NCBI RefSeq assembly: GCF_007655135.1
Contig: NC_045130.1
Location: 19,101,363-19,165,362, forward strand
Length of the DNA stretch: 64,000 bases
Source of the DNA: Punica granatum
Lineage: Eukaryota; Streptophyta; Magnoliopsida; Myrtales; Lythraceae
Reading direction: 5' to 3'
The notes under the pieces are model-generated. The model was given only the letters and a program-made list of their open reading frames with translations, ran no database searches and was not told the origin of the DNA. Positions 13,267 to 24,260 of this stretch are shown here, one piece after another (positions within the stretch are counted from its first letter, which is position 1; each line of letters starts with the position of its first letter). A program made the translations under genes and the position numbers.

Positions 13267-14128
13267 TGTAGATTTATTTTCAATGGCAGCCGATATCTTG
13301 GTGATCAAGCACACGATATTCTTGTGATATTTTCGCATTATCTTTGATTTTAGGAAGTCGAGTAAGTCGGATATCCCTCCGATTTTATTTGATATCTTGT
13401 CTTAGGCAATCTAGATAGTCCTAGTAGTCAATTTCCTATTTGAATAATATTTCGATATCGTAATTCTAGGCGTATCTGATTTTGATAGATTTCCGAGGGT
13501 TTCATGTAAATGTATAAGTACATGATTCGGAATTCATTGTAGCCCCTTCGACACACCTATCAATCACATTATACTTTTTCAATCTTTTCTTTTTAGCACT
13601 TTATTTTCGTCGCACTTACATTATCGTACATTCAATATCTATCTTTCTAGCACTTTAATGCCATGCACCTTTAACTCCTTGCAACTGTTGATCATTTGGC
13701 ACATATGCTTCTGCCCCTTTCCGAGCTTCCGGGCAAGGAACGGGTTTCCACCCGAGCTTAGGTTTCTGGACCTAGGTACTGTTTTTATCGCCTTTTAAGA
13801 GGTCAATATCCACGCGCTACGAGTCTTCCGGGGTTCGTTTGCATCACTCTTAGGACCAGCTTCTGGGCCATCTATTCCACCGACTATATGTTCCAGCCTA
13901 GACTCACTCTTAAGCCGCAAGATTGTCTGAAGCGCATTCAATCATTTATTTTATCTACTTGAAATCTAGCCGTCGGTCAGTCCCACGAACTTTTGAGGTT
14001 GTGGTACGACGCTCTATATCAATGGGGTCGCTCATGTCACCCCGGGTTTTACTTACTTGGGACATCTCCCTAGCATGCCTGGTTTTATGATTATCTACCC
14101 ATCGGCAATTTTTCGACATGAACAAACA
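13267..14128 (+). mobile_element. LTR of family L2, right copy
   Basis: It aligns with 3706-4698 but is about 130 bp shorter, with gaps mainly in the last third. It begins TGTAGATTTATT and ends near ACAAACA. With the left copy it brackets the decayed internal region and the nested solo LTR. The visible divergence from its partner implies an insertion older than the solo LTR inside it. Confidence 0.6.
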
Positions 14129-15470
14129 ACTTGATGCTGGTAGGATTGTCACTTGGAGTTTCGAGGAGCTCGAAGGATCATGTTTTGAGGCCAAGTTATC
14201 AGAAGAGAGCAACACAAGAGTTCACATGTTGCCGCAAAGTCCGTGACTGATTCTGGAGTTTAAATTGCTTGGTAAAATGTGATTTTGCTGTACCGACCTA
14301 CATATTCATTGCAGCAAATTAATGAGTTGCCGCCACAAGTTACACCGAGTTGTATTTATACTTTGGAGCTATTTTGGAAAATCTTTGAATGTGAAGACAT
14401 CTATTGTTGGACCTCTTGGCATGGAAAGAATTGAAGATTGAGTTAGAAAGAAATAATATTATTTAGATTTCTTAAACTTTAGTTTAGGCAATTGATATAT
14501 GAGATTTTATAGAGGATTTCTTGGGATTCTTTTAGGATATTTAAAGGCCTTTTGGCTTAATGTGAAGAGGGGAATCAATACCAAGGAAAAGCTTGGGATA
14601 AATGGGAGAGCAACGGGAGATGAAAGAGAAGACGAAGCGACCCGAGCTAGAGACCGACCGTGTTTTCTTTCAATTCTTCTTTACTCTAGCGTTCTATTAT
14701 GTTTTCTTCGAATTCTTGGTTGTTGAACTCCATTATCATGAGCTAAATCTATTTTGCCTAGGGTTTCAATGGAACCTAAGGTTTATTCTTAATTCGTGGT
14801 CTTGATTCTTTGCTTATTGATTGATTGATCGTGTTTATTTTTTTCCGTTCTTAATTCTATTTGATTGATTGGCCATCAACTAGATTAATCTAGCAACTGA
14901 GAAGAACTTGGGAAATGGATACTAGGTTTAGGCGCGGGATGGGATAGCCTAAGATTAATTCAAGTTGGGAAAAGAAATTAATTTGCGAGAGGATTAGGAA
15001 TAACCAATCGCCTTACGTAGCCAATTAGGATTTGATAGTATTGGGTCGTCACCGGTTGATTGCCTAATGGTGTAGTTGATCTGATACATGGGGATAAGTT
15101 CTCGTAGCTATCGGAAGGTGTGCGAGAAAATAGAAAATGCTAGGTTAACAAGAGAATCAGTCAGTCAATAGTAAGTGAACGAAGTGAACGGATTAATAAC
15201 AGTCCTAGTTAAAGTTGTACGCTCTAGGTACTTATCACCATTATATTTGTCGTTTTTATTAATTTTTTGTTTATTTTAGTTTCAGTTATAGTTATAATAT
15301 CCCGAAAATCGATCGTCTGAATAAAAGTCGGCTGTTTTAATCTTAGTACTTAGTGAAAGTCTTGATTAATCCTTGTGGAAATGATATTCTACTCACTCTT
15401 TATTACTTGTTCGATACGTGCACTTGTGTGAATCAATTATATTTATTGCAACAAACATGGAACAAAAATG
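14129..15470 (+). mobile_element. Probable LTR remnant, Athila-like
   Basis: The right end carries phrases typical of plant gypsy LTR 3' ends, such as 'ccttgtggaaatgatattctactcac' (seen in parts at 15375-15400), 'cgatacgtgcacttgtg' (15412-15428) and a terminal 'gcaacaaaca' near 15450. A TATA-like 'tttaggatatttaaaggcc' lies near 14530. No second copy exists in the window and no coding domain is visible. The assignment to an Athila-type LTR is from memory of such sequences and is weak. Confidence 0.4.
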
Positions 15471-16249
15471 GATAGGACGACAAAATGCCCAAGAACAAGG
15501 AGTTGCCAAGACTCGGATTCGGAGCACTGCTCAGTCACCACTAGGTTAGTAGTGCATCCTAATTGAAGTTGATGCCCATAAGAACTAGAGGAACGACTTG
15601 ACTTAATCTGTTCCATAATTAATTTTTGGTTGGTTCATGATCAAATCACAATTAATGGAAAATGCTAAGCTAGGTCGAGTCTTTGCCACGCATTGGAACC
15701 TGAACGAGGGTCAATCATGTGAAGCTCGGGCCATGCCGGTCGTGCCCATAGCAGCAAAAGGCCTTTTCAAAATAGTGAGGTTTTCAGAAAAATCTCTAAA
15801 CGTATTTTAGCTTAAACCACTTGCGTCGTAAGATAGAATTAGTCAAGCCCCAAATAATAATTGTTGTCTTGGATATAAGATTGTTTCTACTTGTTTCACA
15901 GGGTCTATAAAAGGTAGAAGAATGAGAAATTCAAAATTTTATACCCGTGAAACTAGATATCAAGACCTACTAGAAGAATAGAAGTAGGTAAAATGTACCT
16001 GAAATTTTTCAAATCGTCGACCGAGTGCCCCAAGCATGATACCTCTACAAGTATCCACACCAACTTCGTCGATAGGTTTTCGAGATCGGCTATGCTAGCG
16101 GCCAACTCTCGAAGGAAACACCGATGCAACTCTAATACTTATTAAATTAATGGACTCTTTGAATCGGACTTTCCGATTCTTGATTTATACACATACACTC
16201 ATATGTATGCATACAAAGACATACACACACATATATATGTCCGTACATG
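15471..16249. other. Intergenic/unassigned sequence
   Basis: No gene or recognisable element. A short (CA)/(TA) microsatellite-like stretch lies at about 16185-16240. The integrase frame entering from the right loses resemblance to the family at about 16250, so the gypsy element is truncated at this border. Confidence 0.5.
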
Positions 16250-16251
16250 GT

Positions 16252-16745
16252 CTACCCAGTACCATTCCAACGCGTGTACCCTTGTTCTGATTTAGTGCAA
16301 GAGCCTTTTGTTGGAGACCTCCGTTTTCCCATTAGACGGAGGATGCGTGACTGCCGAGAACTTTTGTTATATACTAAGTATTTTACAAAATTCTCCGAAG
16401 GTTTTTGAGTCGAATTAAGTGCCGTTATCGGTGATGGGAATTGAGGTGTTCCAAACCGGCATATGATGTTGTGCTTGCCAAACTTCTCGACCACCTTCTC
16501 AGTAATCGAAGTGACTGCCTCTATCCCGACCCATTTCGATGAATAGTCAATTGCAACGATGAGAAACCCCTTCTGGCCGAGAGCTGATGGAAGTGGTCCC
16601 ACTATATCAATTCCTCATTGAGCGAAAGGCCATGGTGAAGTGATAGCTATTTGCTCAGTCAAAGGCTGGTGGGTGGCATTCGCGAATTCTTGGTAGTGTT
16701 AGCACTTTTGTACCAGCTCCTTTGCATCTGCATTCATGGTAGGCT
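16252..16745 (-). pseudogene. Tat-lineage gypsy integrase, 3' truncated
   Basis: The minus-strand translation gives an integrase core beginning near 16602 with GPLPSALGQKGFLIVAIDYS. The first catalytic Asp lies in 'AIDY', followed by SKWVGIEAV and a 'CRFGTPQ' segment. The region upstream (16603-16745) reads like the zinc-binding N-terminus with 'LVQK', 'PLTEQIA' and 'SPWPFAQW' words. The frame is broken after CRFGTPQ and again near 16370, and similarity stops at about 16250, so the rest of the core and the C-terminal domain are gone. It is the last domain of the minus-strand polyprotein whose RNase H, RT, protease and gag lie to the right. Confidence 0.75.
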
Positions 16746-17089
16746 AATAGTAGTCTTGTTGAAGCACTTTTAGGACTAGGCTCTTTGCCTCTTCATGGGC
16801 CCCGATTATTCCTTGGTGTATCTCTCTAAGCACATAATTCGTGTCTTCATCGTCCACACATCTCAGCAACTGGAGCGTGTAACTTCGCTTATACAGTATC
16901 CCGTCCAAGATAGTGTACTTAGGGGCGTGGGCTCTAATCCGCTTAGCTTCCTTTGAGTCACTAGGCAATATACCACTTTGAATGAACCGAATGATAGGGG
17001 ACATCTAGTTATTAGATTGTTGATCTGCAAGACCTCAATAGGGGTGTATGTTGCAGAACACCTTGGGTATTGAATGAAGTGTACTTCAA

Positions 17090-17580
17090 TTGAAGGGGAA
17101 GCCGAGGCTGCTCGTTTACTTAGAGCGTCCGCGAGCATGTCGTCATCGCGTAGGATTAGCTCTATGTTTGCTTTTTTGAAACCGGCGAGCAACTCCCTTG
17201 CTTTGCTGGCATAAGTCTTCATTCTTTTTTCCAATGCCTCATACTCGCCTTTAACTTGGTTGACAATCAATTGGGAATCACACTTGGCTAAAACTTTCTC
17301 GACTCTAGCTCCTTCAGCTATCATGAGCTCTATGATCAGTGCCTCGTATTTAGCTTCATTATTCGTAGCCAAGAGTAGCCAAGAAAGTAAGCACCAGTGA
17401 GTACTTGAATAGCTCTCCCTCAAGTGGGATTAAGACGCAGTCAGCACCTGCGCTCATGCTCGTCGAGGAGCCGTCAGTCATGAGAATCCATCTGTCGGCA
17501 TCAGGTTCTTGTTCAGCGTCAAGAGTAGTACTTGTCACCATTTCCACGACAAAATCAGCCAGCACATTTCCCTTTATCAC
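17090..17580 (-). pseudogene. Second (archaeal-type) RNase H domain of a Tat-lineage gypsy element
   Basis: The minus-strand frames read DRWILMTDGSSTSMSAGADC, then after a short break ATNNEAKYEALIIELMIAEG, then CDSQLIVNQVKGEYEALEKR and finally DDMLADALSKRAAS. The acidic residues of an RNase H fold are visible: D in 'TDGSS', E in 'NNEAKYEA', D in 'CDSQL', and D in 'LADALS'. An additional RNase H of this kind after the normal RT-RNase H defines the Tat/Ogre branch of plant Ty3/gypsy. The frame changes near 17370, so it is a pseudogene. Confidence 0.8.
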
Positions 17581-17589
17581 TTTCCTTTT

Positions 17590-18850
17590 CTGGTACTCGA
17601 GGTCGAACTTGGTGAGCTCAAATGCCCACTTAGTTAGTCAACCAAAGCGTCTAGTTTGTAGACTCTCCTTGAGAGGTTGGTCTAAGAGCACTATAATGGG
17701 ATGCGCTTGGAAATAACATCTTAGCTTCCTCGTAGCTGCGACAAGCGCGAATGCCAATTTTTCTATGGCCATATACCTCTTCTTAGTGGATAGCATCACT
17801 TTACTAACGAAGTAGACTGGTTGTTGATCTTTGCCCTTGAATTTACGAGGGCGGCGCTTATCGCATTCTCCCTTACCCTAAGATAAATGTAGAGAGTCTC
17901 GCCTACCTTAAGTTTAGCGAGCAGGGGCAAGAAAGTGAGGTACCTCTTGAGTTCTTGGAACGCTTCGTCACACTCCCGAGTCCACTCAAAAGTTCAGTCT
18001 TTCGTAGTTCCCTTCAACATTTTGGAGAAAAGCAAGTATCTGTCTCCTAACCTCGGGAGGAAGTGATTGAGAGTTGGCATTCTCCCAATGAGTCTTTGAA
18101 CGTCCTTCATATTAGACGGTGAGAGCATATCGAGAATAGATGATATCTTCCCCGGATTAGCCTTGATGCCCGTATGAGTGATCATATGCCCCCATGAATT
18201 TTCCCGACTGAACTTCGAAGGTACACTTAGTGGGATTCAGCTTCATGCCATACTTCATGAGGACACCACATGCGGGTAAGCGTCTTTGGGGCAAGTTTTG
18301 CTGAGATCGGTGTAGTCGACACACATCCTCTATTTGCCATTGGCTTTCTTGGCTAGTACCACATTTGCGACCCACTCTTGGAATCTCAACTTCCTGATAA
18401 AACTTTCTCGAGTAGCTTCTCAACTTCTTACTTGACGGAGGTCCTTCTTTCCCCAAAAGGAGTCGCTTCTTCTACTCGATTGGGACTGTATTCTTTCTAA
18501 TTCTCAGTTTGTGAGCGATGATGCGAGGATCAATGCCTAGCATGTCAGATGATTTCCAAGCGAACGCATCAATGTTCTTATCGAAGAACTGGAGCAAGTT
18601 TCCCTTCTGAGCTTGGGGCAATTGGGTGCGTACTTGGATGACTCATCCTCCAGCCAAGGTTTCCTCACAAATTTCCTCAACTGAAGAGAGTCGCTCAACG
18701 TCTGAATCCATTTGTGGGTCATATCCCCATTCAATCACCAAGGCAAGTTGAGTTGATATCTTGCCCTTTAAAGAATCGAGATAGCAACTCCTCGTGACGA
18801 ATCAATCTCCACAAACTTCTCCTTCACCAGAATCTGTCGAGAATTTCATT
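17590..18850 (-). pseudogene. Gypsy reverse transcriptase/RNase H with the RT core deleted
   Basis: On the minus strand, about 18360-18270 encodes 'RMCVDYTDLSKTCPKDAYP', the N-terminal RT block. It then jumps at about 18265 to 'VLMKYGMKLNPTKCTFEVQ', which belongs well downstream in the family. The intervening palm region, including the FMDA-SGYNQI and Y-x-DD catalytic blocks, is absent and the junction changes frame. The following part is continuous (HTGIKANPGKI, DVQRLIGRMPTLNHFLPR) and leads into the RT-linked RNase H at about 17590-17990. The element cannot have encoded an active RT in this state. Confidence 0.75.
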
Positions 18851-19079
18851 TTTAGGCAAAAAGTAAACGTGACAGCTCGTATCGTGTTCAGTGTTGGGTG
18901 TCCTGCAATGGCATTATAAGTTGATGGGATATCGACCACTAGGAAGTCCACTACTTTGTTAACCTTCTCGGGATTTTTTTTCTTAAAGGAAACTGGGAGG
19001 GAAACCATCTCGAGAGGCTCCGCAATGTTCCCAGTGAAAACGACTAGGGGGGACCTAACAAGCTAAAGGTCTTCCTCCA

Positions 19080-19222
19080 TTAGCTTCTCTCTTTAAATAC
19101 TGCGCTGAAAAGAATGTTTGCGGAGCTCCCGTTGTCCACTAGGATCCTCTTGCCGTCATACGGGCCGATCTGGCAATAATAACAAGTGCAGCACCGTGGG
19201 GGAAGCGCACGTGCTTGGCGTC
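19080..19222 (-). pseudogene. Gypsy aspartic protease, split by a solo LTR
   Basis: The minus-strand translation reads KRILVDNGSSANILF, the protease active-site block. The usual D-S/T-G triad appears here as D-N-G. Just upstream (19160-19222) DAKHVRFPHGAALVI continues in a shifted frame, indicating a 1-bp frameshift. The frame runs into the solo LTR boundary at 19222/19223 and resumes at 24261 with the gag-protease linker. Confidence 0.75.
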
Positions 19223-22200
19223 TGTACGGACCCGAATGTGGACTCTCGTCGGGGCCCGCATGCGCGCTTTTGGATCGCGCGGCTTGGGAGTGTCCACTTT
19301 CCCGTGGGGACGCGTGACGGACACGCGTGAGAGAAGGAGTCGCCACTTATCATTTTACGACCCGAAGGTCGAGGGCGAATAAGTTACCCGGGGTCTAGGG
19401 GTATGGAACACCTAGTTTGTGGTTAAGGCATTGGTCTGTGCGGAACCGGAAAGTCCGTGTTCGGGGGTTCACGTTACGTGCGGGCCTATATCCCGCACGC
19501 CCTTTCGGTACTCTGGTTTGCTAGGCTTGCATTTTTGTTTTATTTACCGCATGAATTAGGGTGCACTCGACTCACACGTTTTAACACCGTAACTTCGATG
19601 AATTAAACGATGTCGGTGGAGAAGCCGAGAGAGAAGTAAACCCGTGTGTCGGGGAATAGGTTCACAATCTTGCGTTACAGATCATCGAACCATGGAGGTT
19701 GAATCCATGCGTGAACCAGAACCGCGAGTTCTTGGATTTACTTGTATCTGGGCAAGCATTAGACCGATTCGATTAATTCGACTCTCGGACCGTTCGCTCA
19801 CCGATTGGAGTTCTTACAGAATAAATGTACAAAATAAAATCCTTACAATGCTCTCGAAAACAATAAATACAAATTACAAAAGGGTCGAATTCCAGTCGTT
19901 TCGCGTTCGGTTATTATTCCACTCTAACTCACCGTGAGTTTAGGGAAAAGACCGAAGAACTGAAATTCAATGGACGCTCTCACTGAATAGGGCGTTGGAC
20001 CCTGTGAGTGTTGATTAGGGCGTTGAACCCTGTGCTCGATGATTAGGGCGTTGAACCCTAATATTATTCGACCTAGGGATCAGGCTCGACCCGCATGGCA
20101 AACAGGTGCGGAAAGATAACACGCAACATGTAAATAACAGACAAGGTGTTTGTTATTATCGAGTGTACGTGTTTTAACAAGTTGTTAATCCGGGGTATTT
20201 TGGCATGCAAATCCTACCCTAGACAAACAAGCACGTGCCAATGTTTTAGCATTCGGCTTTGTTTTGAGAACTTGACAAAGAGAGTCAAATCTCATGTGTG
20301 TGGATTGCTTTTACAGTTGTTCTGTATTATGACACTGAATTTCCACTGAATTAGCCAAACTCATGTTGACTCTAGATTTGGAATCTAGAATTCCTCCTAA
20401 CCATTATCTAGTGTTTGGTTAAGTCGAGTGAAAGGTTAATCAGCATTTTGCATATTTTCTGACAGAGATAACCGTTCTAGTTACCCGAGTCTATGTTAGG
20501 ATGACAGAAACTCATCAATTAGATAAGAAAAGGCTATGCAGATGAACCTGCACCTGAACAGGTAGCCCGTTCTTGTCCCGTACTGTAGTGTTTCTGTCAT
20601 GCTTAACCCTAAGAGTGTCGCTGAATTGTGAAAAGACGATTTTGCCCTTTATTTTAAAATTGTTTTCAAAAAAGGGGAAACATCGCAGTGCAGGCCACCT
20701 CGACCTGTAGCCGATGTCAACCAATTCCCTGGATCGTCCAGGGTTGTGCAAGAACCCCGAAAAAGCCAAAGAACCGGTCGATCTGCCCAGAAGTGATCTA
20801 AAAGGATCTTCTGTATCCTGACCTGAGTTACCTGGAATCAGGTAAACTCAAGTTAAGACACATAAGGCCTTTTCAGACATCCATGCTACATCGGACCGTG
20901 CGTTTCGGGTTTTGAAATTGATAAGTTTGAAAAGGGCACCAACGTCATTTGACAACTCATCGACGCGAGTTATCAGTTAATGGCCAATTAGTGTAAACCT
21001 TATCAATGTGAAGTGGGTTTAATCATGTGAGCGTCCCGATTAACCTGTTTGTGGAATTAATGCTTAAGGGTTGTGCCGAATGCATTAATTGTGAAAACGA
21101 TTCGCGACTCGAAGACCAAGATGATTCCATAAGGATCGAGGATAATTTGGTCCAATGACCGAAACTACCCTCGTAACCGAATGGACCCGAATGAGTCATC
21201 GATACCCAAATCCATGCATGCTTTGTTTTGAAAAGACATTTTCATGCGATATTGCGACGACAATGTAAATTGCAAATTACACGAAAGCCGAGAACGGACT
21301 CAAAACGGGAAGAGGAAGCCTCATGCAACCCGTACGAGCCTAAGAGGCTCTCGGTCACTTCTCCTTGGAGATAACCGAGAGGTCCCATGGCCCGAATGGG
21401 GTTCCACGAGGTTTCCCCGTCTTGTTTTGAATCATTTCTCGCATGCTCAAATGACAAACACGATAAATGACACGATTAACTAAAGTCGGTATTGCCATGA
21501 TTTGAATAACGCATTCGAACATGCAAACATGCACAAACAAGTTATTTAAGGAATCGATAAAACAATACCGACTTCATGCATGTAAGAAAACACGAGAAAA
21601 CTCGGGAATCGAACTTAGATCGGGCTAAGAAGGTCGTTCTTAACCCGAGGAAAGCAAGCCAAGTCTCGGTCACCTCTTCTTGAGGCAAACTCGAGAGCTC
21701 TTTTGCTTATTTCGGGTCGGGAAGGTCTTCCGAGGGTCGATCCAAACGTTTCCCGACATGCTAACATGTTATATGATGATGAACATGCATAATATAACAA
21801 GAAAGTGTATAAAAATTAAGTCTTGCAAGTTAAACATGCATAAAACGTCATATTAGTCCATAGCCATGCAAATAATGTAAAGAGCCCTAACTCCTCTAAG
21901 TCAAAAGTGATTTACCTAGCCTCGGGATACGAGGAAAGAGTCGAGGAAGTGTTCGAGAGTCGGGTGACTCGGTTGAACGCTTTGAAGAGTGCTCGGGTGC
22001 AAGGGCATGCACGTTCGGGGAGCTAGGTGCACGGGGCGTGCGGCTGGAGTGCACGGGAGGCTAGCGAGCGCGCGGCTGGCGTGCGCAGGCGCGCGGCTGT
22101 GTGCGCGCGTGTGCGCGGCTGGACGCGCGAGCGTGCGGCTACGGGTGCACTGTTCACCCGAGAGCACGATCTTCGCCCGAAATGAGGAAATCAACCTGAA

Positions 22201-24260
22201 ATGATGAGCAAATGACTTCAAACCAAAAATCTAAATTCATGAATGAACTCCTTGGGTCCAAAACATGTGGTCCATGGAGTTTGAGAAGTTTTCAACTTAA
22301 GTCGGGATGATGAACATCGGCTTCCGACTTAAGAAACTCAAAGCTTTCTTCGGGTTTGCTTCGGTTTTTCTCTCTTGGTTTTGAAGTGTTGAAGCTTGCT
22401 GGTTCTTGAGTGTTCTTGGCTATGGAGTTTGAGAGGATTTCTTGAAGGAGAAAGGTTGGAGAGAGTGTGTAAGAGGAGAAGTGATTATCTTAATCACTTT
22501 TGGGCCATTTATAGGCAAAGCTAATGACACAATTAGCAAAACCAAGTGCTCTTAACCCCCATGCTTAGCAAATTTTGGTTTGATTAAGAAAATATCAAGC
22601 CTCATCCTCTTCCATTGCATTAATGAAGAAGAGATAAGCATTGATGAGCATTGATGAAGATGGAGTGTTGTCTTCAAATTGTAGGCTTGATATTTTCCTA
22701 AGAGGATGCAAGTTGCATGGAGAAAATGAAAAGGAGATGAGGATGAATGTGGACCATGCAATCTTGATGAAGAAGAGCCAAGAAGCTTTGATGAGCATTG
22801 AGTGTTGTCTTCAACCTCTCCAAGATATTTTGGCTAAGAGAGGGCAAGTTGGCTTCTTGCATTGAAGAGGAAGAAGAAGCTTCTAGAGCATAGGGTGACT
22901 CATCTTGGGTAGCCCGTGGGTCCCACGACCGAAGAGGAGAAACCGGGAAAAAGCTCGGGTCTCGATTGATCGCGCATTCGAGGCTCGTGGTTCGAACCGA
23001 ATGTTGAATTATCGATATACGCGAGGAAACGGGTTTAAAGAGTCCGAGATTGGCATTTTCCGTGAGAAATTGCCAAATGTCTGTATGAGGCTCGGAAGCC
23101 GGTTTTGCTCCTTTTATGCATTCAGAGCGAGGTTGCCCACTTCTGACAGCATATCTTGTATCTGCATCCCACGTCGGTCATTTTGACATAAATTGTCAAA
23201 TTACGTGGGCACTTGACCCTTAAGCCAGTAATGCAAAATATGGAGCCGGAGATGTCCTAGGAGGCCGAAACTGGATTTCTCAGATTGCTTTCTGAGTTTC
23301 TTGGGCGATCCGGAGATCACTGTGATCTCTGTTTGCCGAGATTGGGCCTCTAAGGATATGAAAAGTGCATCTGAGACCCTTAAAACACTGCTCGAGGGGT
23401 CTAGATGAGTTGTGTGATTCATTCCGACGATTCCACATTGAGGGTTGAGATAAGCGGCACTGGAATTGCCAAACATCCGGCGTCAAGTTTCCCCAAAGAG
23501 GACCTCCGGATATGGATCTTCACTGAAAATGGCCTTTTGTGCTCCTCGGAGGTTACTCGGGAAACCGTGAAGGGTTTTGCTGTCTGTTTTGCCCAATTGC
23601 GATTGTACGCTGGAGTTTTCAGGACAATGTAGTGTGAACTTCGTTGGCCGTAATTCCATCAGACCAGTCTCCGGTTACGCTCTTCCGAAAAAGGGTATGC
23701 CCGTTTTGTCGCTCGGAAGTCATTTAGGGTGTTTGTATGGCTTCCAAAAGACAATCTGAAGCTCTGCACGTGCTCTATATGATTGTGGGGCGTGGCCGCA
23801 TCTGATATTTGGAATTAACTTTTCTCCGAGAAACCGGCATTTTTGGACTTCCACTGAAAAGTTGTCTGTATACATAAAGTTGTTCTGTATAGAGTAGATG
23901 ATTTGCAAAATGCCTTTGGGGACACTTTTCATCTGTTTGGCATTGGAGTGGATTTTTGGAGTCCAATATTGGCTATCTTCCGATAGTCGAGCAAACAATC
24001 GGAAAATGGGGATGTCCACGTGGTATGCTGGAAATGCCGGTTTTGGACGTTGTTATGCTCTCTAGTCACTCTGTTGTCCTTTAGTGACCCTTGGAGTCCT
24101 TCTGTCGTGTCCATGTGTCATTTGCCCGATTTCGCCGACTTGAGGATGAATAGTGATTTTCTGCTCTGTTAAGTCGTTTTTCTGTATTCTGCTCAAGTTG
24201 CGGCTTGGATCATTACTGATAATGTCATTTGAATTGGTGAGCCAAAATGGGGTGCTGACA
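19223..24260 (-). mobile_element. Complete solo LTR (family L1), copy C, 5.0 kb, TSD GCGTC
   Basis: Read on the minus strand it starts TGTCAGCACCCC at 24260 and ends GTCCGTACA at 19223. It is flanked by a perfect 5-bp duplication GCGTC (19218-19222 and 24261-24265). It shares its layout with copies A and B but differs in a GC-rich block at about 21990-22150. Like copy B it is one LTR without an internal region. It was inserted into the gag/protease region of the minus-strand gypsy element, so it is younger than that element. No coding domain recognised. Confidence 0.88.
21990..22150. repeat. GC-rich degenerate repeat unique to LTR copy C
   Basis: About 160 bp built from alternating gcgcgcggctg / gtgcgcggctg-type words. 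It is strikingly GC-rich against its surroundings. The matching places in copies A and B carry cagacccgactggg-type repeats instead. The reading frames across it are Ala/Arg/Pro-rich artefacts of the repeat. Confidence 0.7.
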
